From contig NZ_CP072390.1 of the NCBI RefSeq assembly GCF_018127785.1, forward strand, positions 868,001 through 932,000: a DNA stretch of 64,000 bases, given 5' to 3'. Shown piece after piece: positions 57,207 to 64,000 of this stretch; positions within the stretch are counted from its first letter, which is position 1, and every line of letters begins with the position of its first letter. This stretch comes from Prevotella scopos JCM 17725. GTDB lineage: Bacteria > Bacteroidota > Bacteroidia > Bacteroidales > Bacteroidaceae. The translations under genes and the position numbers were made by a program. The notes under the pieces are model-generated. The model saw only the letters and a list, made by a program, of their open reading frames with translations. It searched no databases and was not told the DNA's origin.

Positions 57207-58385
57207 ATGGAAGGAGACCACATTAAAATAAATAAATGGCTGTTGCCTTTCAGCTGGCTCTATGGGCTGGGAGTAAGATTGCGCAATGAGTTATTTGAAC
57301 TGAATATTCTCAAATCCAGACAGTTTGATATTCCAGTCATATCTGTTGGTAACATTACTGTGGGTGGTTCAGGAAAAACTCCCCACGTAGAATATCTTAT
57401 CCGATTGCTGAAGGATAAGATGAAGGTGGCTGTCCTCTCACGCGGCTATAAACGTAAAAGTCGTGGATATGTGTTGGCGAATGAAAACACTCCTATGCGT
57501 GAGATTGGTGACGAACCTTATCAAATGAAAACAAAATTCCCTGACATTCGTGTTGCTGTTGATAAGAAACGCTGTGAAGGAATAGATCGGCTAACATCTG
57601 ATGAAGAAACAAAAGATACAGATGTTATTCTCTTAGATGATGCTTTTCAGCACCGATATGTGCATCCAGGTATCAACATTCTGTTAGTTGATTATCACCG
57701 ACTTATCATCTATGACAAACTTCTTCCTGCAGGAAGACTACGTGAGCCACTCTCTGGAAAGAATCGTGCAGATATTGTTATCATCACGAAGTGCCCAAAG
57801 AGTCTTAACCCAATAGACTATCGTGTGCTGAGTAAGGCAATGGAACTCTACCCTTTCCAGCAGCTTTATTTTACCACATTAGACTATTGTGACTTGGAAC
57901 CTATCTTCAATAAAGGAAGAAATATACCACTCACAGAGATAAGAGGAAAAAACATCTTATTGCTTGCAGGCATCATGTCACCAAAGCAGTTGGAGTTGGA
58001 TTTGAATTCCTTCACAGGTAACAACGCGCTAACAACGCTCTCCTTCCCCGACCATCATGCATTCACTACAAAAGATATTCATCGTATTAATGAAACCTTT
58101 GCTAAAATGCCTGAGCCAAAATTGATTGTCACAACAGAGAAAGATAAGGCTCGACTTATCGATATAGACAAATTATCAGACGAAGTAAAAGAAAATATTT
58201 ATGCGCTTCCTATTAAAGTGAGTTTTATGCTTGACAAGGAAGAGTCATTCAATCAAAAAATAATATCCTATGTACGAAAAAATTCAAGAAACAGCATCTT
58301 GGCTAAAAGAGAGGATGACCACAAGTCCAAAGACAGCCATCATTCTGGGCACAGGTCTCGGACAATTAGCTTCAGAGATAACTGA
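57207..58385 (+). CDS. lpxK: Tetraacyldisaccharide 4'-kinase
   Basis: 392 aa inner-membrane enzyme that adds the 4' phosphate to lipid A. N-terminal membrane-associating helix with LPFSWLYGLGVRLRN, then a P-loop (GNITVGGSGKTPHVEYL), LLDDAFQHRYVHPGINILLVD, given as LLDDAFQHRYV then HPGINILLVD, and LLPAGRLREPL. The final 38 residues lie over the start of the next gene in another frame and are His/Ser/Lys-rich (e.g. HKSKDSHHSGHRSR), unlike LpxK. They may be a by-product of a lost stop codon. Confidence 0.93.
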   Translation: MEGDHIKINKWLLPFSWLYGLGVRLRNELFELNILKSRQFDIPVISVGNITVGGSGKTPHVEYLIRLLKDKMKVAVLSRGYKRKSRGYVLANENTPMREIGDEPYQMKTKFPDIRVAVDKKRCEGIDRLTSDEETKDTDVILLDDAFQHRYVHPGINILLVDYHRLIIYDKLLPAGRLREPLSGKNRADIVIITKCPKSLNPIDYRVLSKAMELYPFQQLYFTTLDYCDLEPIFNKGRNIPLTEIRGKNILLLAGIMSPKQLELDLNSFTGNNALTTLSFPDHHAFTTKDIHRINETFAKMPEPKLIVTTEKDKARLIDIDKLSDEVKENIYALPIKVSFMLDKEESFNQKIISYVRKNSRNSILAKREDDHKSKDSHHSGHRSRTISFRDN

Positions 58386-59079
58386 TAGTTACGCGTTTTC
58401 TTATCAAGATATACCTAATTTCCCTGTTTCTACAGTAGAAGGACATGCAGGAAGTCTTATCTTTGGAAGACTTGGAGGTAAGGATATCATGGCTATGAAA
58501 GGGCGATTCCACTTCTATGAGGGATATGACATGAAGGATGTTACATTCCCAATTCGTGTAATGCACGAGTTAGGTATCGAAACATTGTTTGTTTCAAATG
58601 CTTCTGGAGGTATGAATCCATCATTCAAGATTGGTGACCTTATGATTATTACTGATCATATCAATATGTTCCCAGAACATCCGCTACGTGGTCGTAACTT
58701 CCCAACAGGTCCACGTTTCCCTGATATGCACGAGGCATACGATCATAAGTTAGTAGAATTGGCAGACTCTATTGCTAAAGAAAAAAATATTGAGGTTCAA
58801 CACGGAGTTTACATGGGTGTACAAGGTCCTACCTTTGAAACACCTGCAGAATATCGTATGTACCACAAGATGGGAGGTGATGCTGTTGGTATGAGTACCG
58901 TACCAGAGGTTATTGTCGCTCGCCATAGTGGTATTAAGGTATTTGGTATCAGTGTAATTACTGATCTTGGTGGCTTTGATGTTCCCGTAAAGGTTAGCCA
59001 TGAAGAGGTTCAGGAGGCAGCTAATGCTGCACAGCCACGTATGACAGAGATTATGCGTGAGATGATTAAACGCTCATAA
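58270..59079 (+). CDS. punA: Purine nucleoside phosphorylase
   Basis: 269 aa trimeric-type PNP for purine salvage. ILGTGLGQLASEI, GRFHFYEGYDMKDV, NASGGMNPSFKIGDLM and GGDAVGMSTVPEVI are the family motifs. The ATG lies 116 bp inside lpxK in a different frame. The TATAA-free context and full family alignment from residue 1 support this start. A hairpin follows the stop. Confidence 0.95.
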   Translation: MYEKIQETASWLKERMTTSPKTAIILGTGLGQLASEITDSYAFSYQDIPNFPVSTVEGHAGSLIFGRLGGKDIMAMKGRFHFYEGYDMKDVTFPIRVMHELGIETLFVSNASGGMNPSFKIGDLMIITDHINMFPEHPLRGRNFPTGPRFPDMHEAYDHKLVELADSIAKEKNIEVQHGVYMGVQGPTFETPAEYRMYHKMGGDAVGMSTVPEVIVARHSGIKVFGISVITDLGGFDVPVKVSHEEVQEAANAAQPRMTEIMREMIKRS

Positions 59080-59102
59080 GTTATATACATACAACAAGTA
59101 TA

Positions 59103-59148
59103 CTAAGGCGTTCTTTATCCTATAAATCATAGATAAAGGACGTCTTAG
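59103..59148 (+). terminator. Hairpin after the nucleoside phosphorylase gene
   Basis: CTAAGGCGTTCTTTATC pairs with GATAAAGGACGTCTTAG (15 of 17, two G-T). No T-run follows, so it may be an mRNA 3' end structure, with thiL partly transcribed through it. Confidence 0.65.
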
Positions 59149-59178
59149 ACATTATATCACTAAGCTATAATAAAGTAA

Positions 59179-60291
59179 ATGGAAATAAAAGACCTTGGAG
59201 AATTCGGCTTAATCAACCGACTTACAAAAGATATACAAGTTACAAATGTATCGACCATTAAAGGAGTTGGTGATGATGCAGCTGTCTTGCGTTATTCAGA
59301 TAGAGAGACGCTCGTTTCTTCACAGATGTTTATGGAGGGTGTGCACTTCGATTTAACCTACATAGATATGGAGCATTTGGGATACAAAGTTGCAATGGTA
59401 ACGATGAGTAATATCTTTGCCATGAACGGTCAGCCACGACAACTAATTGTTTCATTGGGCCTAGGTAAACGTTTTAAGGTAGAAGATCTTGATCTATTCT
59501 ATGCAGGACTTAAAGAAGCATGTACCAAATGGGACATAGATATAATAGGAGGTGATACAACTTCTTCATATACAGGTCTTGCTATTAATATCACTTGTAT
59601 TGGTGAAGCAGCAAAGGACGATATCATCTATCGCAGCGGAGCAAATGAAACTGATCTCATCTGTGTAACAGGTGATCTAGGTGCAGCTTATATGGGCTTA
59701 CAGTTACTTGAACGTGAAAAAACAGTTTACTTTCAACAAGTTCAAGAGTATAATAATAAGGTAAAAGAAGCACAGGCTAATAAAGATGAAAAACGTCTTG
59801 AGGCTTTGCGTAGAGAACGTGCAGTTATTGAAGATTTTCAGCCTGATTTTGTTGGGAAAGAATATCTTATTGATCGTCAGCTAAAACCTGAAGCACGTGG
59901 CTATGTTCTCACCCAACTTCGCCAAGCTGGAATACACCCTACTTCATTGATAGATATCTCTGATGGTTTAGCGACCGCTTTAAAGCATATTTGCGAAAAA
60001 AGTCACTGCGGTTGTAGAATTTATGAAAAAAATATTCCTATTGATTATCAAACTGCAGCAACATGTGAGGAGTTCAATATGAATCTTACAACAGCCGCTT
60101 TAAATGGAGGAGAAGACTATGAACTTCTTTTTACAGTTCCTATCGGTGACCATGAGAAGATTGATAAGATAGAGAATATCAGACAGATAGGTTATATAAC
60201 AAAAGAAAACTTAGGAACATATCTTATAGCTCGAGATGGTAACGAGTTCGCATTAAAGGCACAAGGTTGGCCTATCACCAAGGAAAAATAA
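59179..60291 (+). CDS. thiL: Thiamine-monophosphate kinase
   Basis: 370 aa. Phosphorylates thiamine phosphate to the active diphosphate. GVGDDAAVLRY, MVTMSNIFAMNG, DIIGGDTTSSYTG and ALNGGEDYELLFTVP are the ThiL motifs. A charged coiled-coil insert (about residues 195-220, EAQANKDEKRLEALRRERA) lengthens the protein compared with the usual 320-340 aa. It is not linked to the riboswitch operon at 17.6-22.3 kb, so the last step is controlled separately. Confidence 0.95.
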   Translation: MEIKDLGEFGLINRLTKDIQVTNVSTIKGVGDDAAVLRYSDRETLVSSQMFMEGVHFDLTYIDMEHLGYKVAMVTMSNIFAMNGQPRQLIVSLGLGKRFKVEDLDLFYAGLKEACTKWDIDIIGGDTTSSYTGLAINITCIGEAAKDDIIYRSGANETDLICVTGDLGAAYMGLQLLEREKTVYFQQVQEYNNKVKEAQANKDEKRLEALRRERAVIEDFQPDFVGKEYLIDRQLKPEARGYVLTQLRQAGIHPTSLIDISDGLATALKHICEKSHCGCRIYEKNIPIDYQTAATCEEFNMNLTTAALNGGEDYELLFTVPIGDHEKIDKIENIRQIGYITKENLGTYLIARDGNEFALKAQGWPITKEK

Positions 60292-60357
60292 ATTGTTAAA
60301 GGATGTAAATAGCGGTATATTTTTTCAGAAAAGTTTGGAGGAATCAAATAAAAGTAG

Positions 60358-60365
60358 TACCTTTG
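60358..60365 (+). promoter_or_regulatory. -7 box for tRNA-Phe
   Basis: TACCTTTG followed by CA, 54 bp before the tRNA. Confidence 0.75.
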
Positions 60366-60418
60366 CATCGCAATTGAGAAAGCAAGCACAAATCTTTCTA
60401 AACATTGCAAAATATGAT

Positions 60419-60491
60419 GGTGCCATAGCTCAGTTGGTAGAGCAAAGGACTGAAAATCCTTGTGTCCCCGGTTCGATTCCTGGTGGTACCA
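60419..60491 (+). tRNA. tRNA-Phe (GAA)
   Basis: 73 nt cloverleaf. Acceptor GGTGCCA pairs with TGGTACC (one G-T), D-loop AGCTCAGTTGGTAGAGC, anticodon loop CTGAAAA giving GAA, T-loop GGTTCGATTCC, discriminator A. No encoded CCA. An IS cluster begins about 80 bp downstream. Confidence 0.97.
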
Positions 60492-60505
60492 CTCCTCCTT
60501 TCATC

Positions 60506-60536
60506 AGGGCGGTTCTCGCAAGAGGCCGCTCTTTTT
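60506..60536 (+). terminator. Terminator of tRNA-Phe
   Basis: AGGGCGGTTCTC-GCAA-GAGGCCGCTCT stem with a small bulge, followed by TTTTT. Confidence 0.85.
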
Positions 60537-60570
60537 GTGTCATATTTAGTCTTCTCTTGTGAGTAAAAAT

Positions 60571-60614
60571 GGCTCAGTAGGAAAAAGGGGGGGCTCAGTA
60601 GGAAAAAGGTGGGG
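60571..60614. repeat. Doubled IS end
   Basis: GGCTCAGTAGGAAAAAGG occurs twice in a row (60571 and 60592; period 21 bp), ending at the stop codon of the ISL3-like gene. The GGCTCAGT start resembles the GGGTCAGT ends of the relic at 42061-45046. Confidence 0.75.
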
Positions 60615-60615
60615 A

Positions 60616-61202
60616 TTATGCATATAGGTTTTTGATTCTGAATAAAAAGAAACTTTTATCTTGCACTCCTCTAAGATTACTTCTGAATAACTTTATTTTT
60701 GAGTTGAATGACTCTGCTGCCGCATTAGATGTTCTATTGTTGTAGAAATTAAGTATATCATCATAGTGCTCATAGAATGTGGCAGCAATAACATTGAAAG
60801 AATGGAATCCTGCCTCTTCCACTTTATTGTACCATTTAGCCATTGATAGCCTTGCAGCATCCTTGATGGTATTCTTGGCAAAGATCATTCTCAGAGAATG
60901 ACACAACCCATAGGCAGTCTTAAGCTTTGGATACTGTTCGAAGAGTATCTTAGCTCTCCGCTTCTGTGAGTCTGTCCATTTCTCAGAAGACTTGAAGAGA
61001 AGGTATCTACTTCTGACCAGCAATTCTTTCTTCGTATCTCCATTCTCAAAGGTACAAGGCTGATATTTCTTTCCCATAAGTTTGGCTTCTTCCATTTCGT
61101 CATTTGCCTCCTGTATGGCTTCCCAACGATAGTCTATCCTCATTTGCTGTACGGCATCACAGGCAAGCTTTTGGATATGAAACCTGTCAATTACACGTTT
61201 AG
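60616..61202 (-). pseudogene. ISL3-like (ISAon1) transposase, C-terminal part, split by IS copy 2
   Basis: Reads RVIDRFHIQKLACDAVQQMR at the junction, then KWTDSQKRRAKILFEQYP and ATFYEHYDDILNFYNNRTSN, ending NAAAESFNSKIKLF...RIKNLYA. The third catalytic acidic residue (Glu in AESFN) is present. With the piece at 63306 and one TTAG removed, the frame joins as HCFPKA-KRVIDRF without error. Confidence 0.9.
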
Positions 61203-63305
61203 CCCAAGTTTAACACCCACTTTCGCCTAATCTAACTGTCATCGTGCTTTCATCGTTTTTCTTATGGACTCTGTGTCCTACAAATTTTATTCTTTTTGAA
61301 TGGTGAGTGTTTTAAGTTCAACTTATCGTATATCTGTTTTGCTTGCTTCGAAGGACTACTACATTGGCGCATCTCGATGTTCTCACCTAATGGATTCTTC
61401 CCTTTTGTTGTGACGAGCTTCTGGGTGCTCATACGTCGTACAATCTCGGTCCAGTAACAGGATTCTCCTTCTCGTTTTAATTGACAGCGGATGGTGTTTA
61501 CCACCCAATAGGCTAATAAACCGAAGAAGAGGTGTGCGTCGCTTCGCTCATCTTTCTGATGATAGATAGGACGGAGGTTGAGGTCATTCTTTAGTTGCCT
61601 GTTCGTGCATTCTATCTCACGAATGAGATTGTAGTATTCCCATGTCACACGCTCAGAAAGTGTCCTGATATTGCTGCGGAGGAAGTAGACTCCGTGACCG
61701 GACTCCATTTCAGAGAGGTCTTTTATCTCCCAGTCTACGCGCAGCATCTGCTTGGGTTTCTTCTCTTCTTTTATGTAGCTTATCTGATAGAACTTCGCTA
61801 TAGATGGGTACTTCTGTATGGCACGTCCTGTACGTTCAACAACCTTTTCATAGGTTTTTGTTCCACCTTTCTTGGAGATTCCATCGTTTATTCTCTTCAG
61901 TTCCATCTCAAAACGCTCTCTCCAGACCCTGTTCATAGACGACTCTGTCATAGCTTTCGAAGGAGATGTTATTTCGAGATAATAATCCTTATCATCTTCT
62001 GTCTTAACCTCTTTCAGCGTTATTTTCTGCCGACGGGCATCCATTACCGTAACACTCTTGTTATCATCACTGAGCGTATAGTCCTTCATCTTTGTACGGG
62101 ATACGCAGAGATAATTGTAACCTTTTCTTTTGATCAGCTCCAAGTTCTCTTCCGTGGCAACACCTGCATCCATGACAACGAGCGTATCTTTTGTCCGTGA
62201 TGGACTCCTCTTTGCTAACGTATCAATCATATTGAGCAGAGACTTAGGGTCTGCTGTATTACCCTCCAAGATAGAAGAATAACGTATAAAACCTTCTTTA
62301 TTGATACATAGTGCAAGTACAAGTAGCTTACAGTCAGAGCGTTTTTCTTTTGATCGGCCGAACTTGGCCTTGTTGCTGTTACGCTTGCTGCCCTCGAAAT
62401 AGAAGTTGGTTAAGTCGAAGAGCATCAACTTGTTGTCTATATTAAAGAGATCGTCAGTAACGTTGCACAGATGACGCTCTAACTGTTCCTTTAGTTCATA
62501 TAATTTGTCAGTGACTTTATACAGAGAATTGATTCCTGGTGTCCAGCCAGGAACTCCACTATAAAGTTCACCAGCAGCCGAGTTATCACGCAAATAATAA
62601 TAAGACGAACGTTCAGAAACAGCATATACTGTGCGAACAATCAATGCAGACAAAGCTGTGTGTATTGTATTCTCCGTCCAGCCGTTTTTGCGCAGGAAAT
62701 CCTCTAATTGCAGTTTGTCTATCGTCTGCTTGCAGAGCCACTCAGCACCGACATTCCTTGCGTTAGTATATTTTGCCGTCTCAAGGTCAACGTAGTTCTC
62801 ATATTTTCTCAGCGACTTCTGCTCTTCCTTGTTAAACCTATCAATTCCACCTTCGTTCTCCATACGGCTCCACCATTCATCAGCCTTTACCTGTTCAATA
62901 GGAGTAAGTCCGTCAAGATGTTCCTTGAAAAGCGAGGGTGTACTTCTGTTTTTGAAGCGTTCGGTAAGTGCGTATGCAATTTTTCGAACCTGTACGGCTG
63001 TAAGTGAAGGTTCGAACCCGATGTTCAACAGAATTAGCGAATGTACATGACCCTGCACGTCACGATATGACTCCTTAATGCGATAAAAAGGAGCCATGTC
63101 GCCTGTTGCAGGGTTGAATCGTGTCTGTACATTTGCGTGCATGAGTGCAAAGTAACAAAATAATTTTGATATGACGGTGTCCTACAAATCAGATTTTACT
63201 CCTCGTTACAATACCCTATGCTTGATTATCAGTCTTTTATGAAATTAATACTACATAAAACATCCCGAAAATTTATGAAAAATATTTTTGCCGGTTAAAC
63301 TTGGG
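61203..63305 (-). mobile_element. 2.1 kb insertion sequence, copy 2, with TTAG target duplication
   Basis: Inverted relative to copy 1 at 8923. Ends CCCAAGTTTAAC / GTTAAACTTGGG; TTAG flanks both sides (61199-61202, 63306-63309). The last 50 bp near the transposase stop differ from copy 1 by several changes and one base in length; the rest is nearly identical. Confidence 0.93.
61262..63142 (-). CDS. IS4-superfamily (IS1634/IS1380-like) transposase, copy 2
   Basis: 626 aa, differing from copy 1 at a handful of residues (e.g. N for D in KYTNARN, D for G in LEDFLRKN, L for P in KSLLNMID, S for N in KRSPSR, E for D in YIKEEKK and E for A in SEMESG). All catalytic-candidate blocks are identical to copy 1. 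The short -7-like box (TTACTTTG) again lies 5 bp before the ATG. Confidence 0.92.
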   Translation of the reverse strand: MHANVQTRFNPATGDMAPFYRIKESYRDVQGHVHSLILLNIGFEPSLTAVQVRKIAYALTERFKNRSTPSLFKEHLDGLTPIEQVKADEWWSRMENEGGIDRFNKEEQKSLRKYENYVDLETAKYTNARNVGAEWLCKQTIDKLQLEDFLRKNGWTENTIHTALSALIVRTVYAVSERSSYYYLRDNSAAGELYSGVPGWTPGINSLYKVTDKLYELKEQLERHLCNVTDDLFNIDNKLMLFDLTNFYFEGSKRNSNKAKFGRSKEKRSDCKLLVLALCINKEGFIRYSSILEGNTADPKSLLNMIDTLAKRSPSRTKDTLVVMDAGVATEENLELIKRKGYNYLCVSRTKMKDYTLSDDNKSVTVMDARRQKITLKEVKTEDDKDYYLEITSPSKAMTESSMNRVWRERFEMELKRINDGISKKGGTKTYEKVVERTGRAIQKYPSIAKFYQISYIKEEKKPKQMLRVDWEIKDLSEMESGHGVYFLRSNIRTLSERVTWEYYNLIREIECTNRQLKNDLNLRPIYHQKDERSDAHLFFGLLAYWVVNTIRCQLKREGESCYWTEIVRRMSTQKLVTTKGKNPLGENIEMRQCSSPSKQAKQIYDKLNLKHSPFKKNKICRTQSP

Positions 63306-63604
63306 TTAGCCTTTGGGAAGCAGTGGCGTACTATCTTGCGCATACTATCAGATAAATCAAGTGTCACCTCTTCGACCTTCTCACGTTTTTGATCATCTAT
63401 CCTGTCAAGTACCTCACATACCTTCTCAGCCTTTGTACCTGCAACGACAGCGACCAAACAGCCTTTCTTGCCATGTTTGTCCCGATTGGTTACTATCGTA
63501 TAAAGTTCTCCGTTGGAGAGAGCCGTCTCGTCTATGGCAAGATTTGGACCGATATTATCAGAAAACAAAAGCCACTCCTCGGCGTGCTTTAACTGACCCA
63601 ATCC
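63306..63604 (-). pseudogene. ISL3-like (ISAon1) transposase, middle part
   Basis: HAEEWLLFSDNIGPNLAIDE contains the first catalytic Asp. AVVAGTKAEKVCEVLDRI and EEVTLDLSDSMRKIV carry the second Asp (LDLSDSM). The N-terminal third is missing: the frame meets TAG at 63605, where another IS begins. Broken on both sides, so dead. Confidence 0.88.
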
Positions 63605-63724
63605 CTATAACCACTAAATAGGGATATTCAGAATTTTTCTAACTAATTGTTTGTCAGTGTAATATATTATTTGTACCTTTACATAAAATCCCCCGAACGA
63701 CCCTTCACGGGCAGAATCGGGGGA
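63601..63724. promoter_or_regulatory. Leader of the rightmost IS: two hairpins
   Basis: ATCCCTA / TAGGGAT (63601-63625) may be the very end of the next element. TCCCCCGA / TCGGGGGA (63689-63696 with 63717-63724) is a perfect 8 bp stem ending 19 bp before the transposase GTG, with CCC-TTCAC-GGG nested inside. Confidence 0.65.
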
Positions 63725-63743
63725 AAAATTTAAAAAAAACGTC

Positions 63744-64000
63744 GTGAAGATACAAAAAATTTCTGATATAACACCAACTTTGCCCTTTACAGAGTTTGAT
63801 TTTTTACAGAGCTATCGTGACAGCTTTGCAAAAAGCGAACTTGGACGTATCCATTCCCAGCTCCCACTTAAGGAGTTGGCAGCAGCATGTACGAGTCGTA
63901 GCCATAAGAGCAAGCGGGGCAAAAAGCCTCTTTTTTCGTGTGAGGGAGAAATAGCCCTGATGTTCCTCAAGTCATACACAGGTCTGTCTGACGATGGCTT
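63744..64000 (+). CDS. DDE transposase of another IS, N-terminal part, runs off the window
   Basis: 85 codons from a GTG: FTEFDFLQSYRDSFAKSELG, then RIHSQLPLKELAA and EIALMFLKSYTGLSDDG. This start (SELGRIHS, ALMFLK-YTGLS) is shared by a group of Bacteroidetes IS5/IS1182-like transposases. The frame is open to the right edge. A stem-loop directly upstream may protect against read-through transcription. Confidence 0.8.
   Translation, partial: MKIQKISDITPTLPFTEFDFLQSYRDSFAKSELGRIHSQLPLKELAAACTSRSHKSKRGKKPLFSCEGEIALMFLKSYTGLSDDG

Overview
The window looks like chromosomal DNA of a Prevotella-type Bacteroidetes. Three things point there. Many genes are preceded by the Bacteroidetes -7 box TAnnTTTG instead of an E. 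coli-type -10. LpxC and FabZ are fused into one protein, and a DUF4492-type small gene sits before cydAB. The proteins also read as Prevotella/Bacteroides-like. The genus call rests on protein recognition, not on a search.

Layout. 1-8.4 kb: end of a PIF1-like helicase, then the minus-strand run lpxD-lpxC/fabZ-lpxA-miaA-PBP1A (lipid A, tRNA modification, peptidoglycan). 8.4-11.7 kb: an HD-domain phosphohydrolase gene split by a 2.1 kb IS with a TTAA target duplication. 11.9-17.4 kb: a small membrane protein, a sugar-kinase/RapZ-C fusion, a thioredoxin lipoprotein with a MarR-like regulator, a beta-barrel protein and a D-lactate dehydrogenase. 17.6-22.3 kb: a TPP-riboswitch-controlled thiamine operon (thiD, thiE, thiC, thi4, thiE/tenI-like) that uses a Thi4-type thiazole synthase; thiL lies far away at 59.2 kb. 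22.7-25.3 kb: two EamA transporters and a short-chain dehydrogenase. 25.5-31.0 kb: an efflux run (TolC, HlyD, two ABC-2 permeases) with no ATPase. 31.2-34.2 kb: DUF4492-cydA-cydB. 34.8-41.7 kb: a lipoprotein, a small membrane protein, topoisomerase III, lutABC and enolase.

42-54 kb is an accessory region. A decayed ISAon1-like element (42.1-45.0 kb) carries an intact IS256-family element flanked by a 9 bp target duplication. Two tRNA-Lys genes and a ThrE-type exporter follow. 47.5-53.9 kb is a graveyard of Rhs polymorphic-toxin pieces: repeated Rhs-core remnants, short toxin tails, and four small lipoproteins that are candidate immunity proteins, mixed with an IS1-like relic and a possible MITE. 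54.3-60.5 kb returns to core genes: glycerate kinase broken by one stop codon, sppA, lpxK overlapping a purine nucleoside phosphorylase, thiL and tRNA-Phe. The right end (60.6-64 kb) is nested insertion sequences, including a second copy of the 2.1 kb IS with a TTAG duplication.

A recurring signal that gene calls do not explain is a family of tandem arrays with a strict 22 bp period. I found them in five intergenic spots (15.3, 25.4, 28.3, 34.5 and 47.3 kb). The sequence differs between arrays, but most units keep a short internal inverted repeat.
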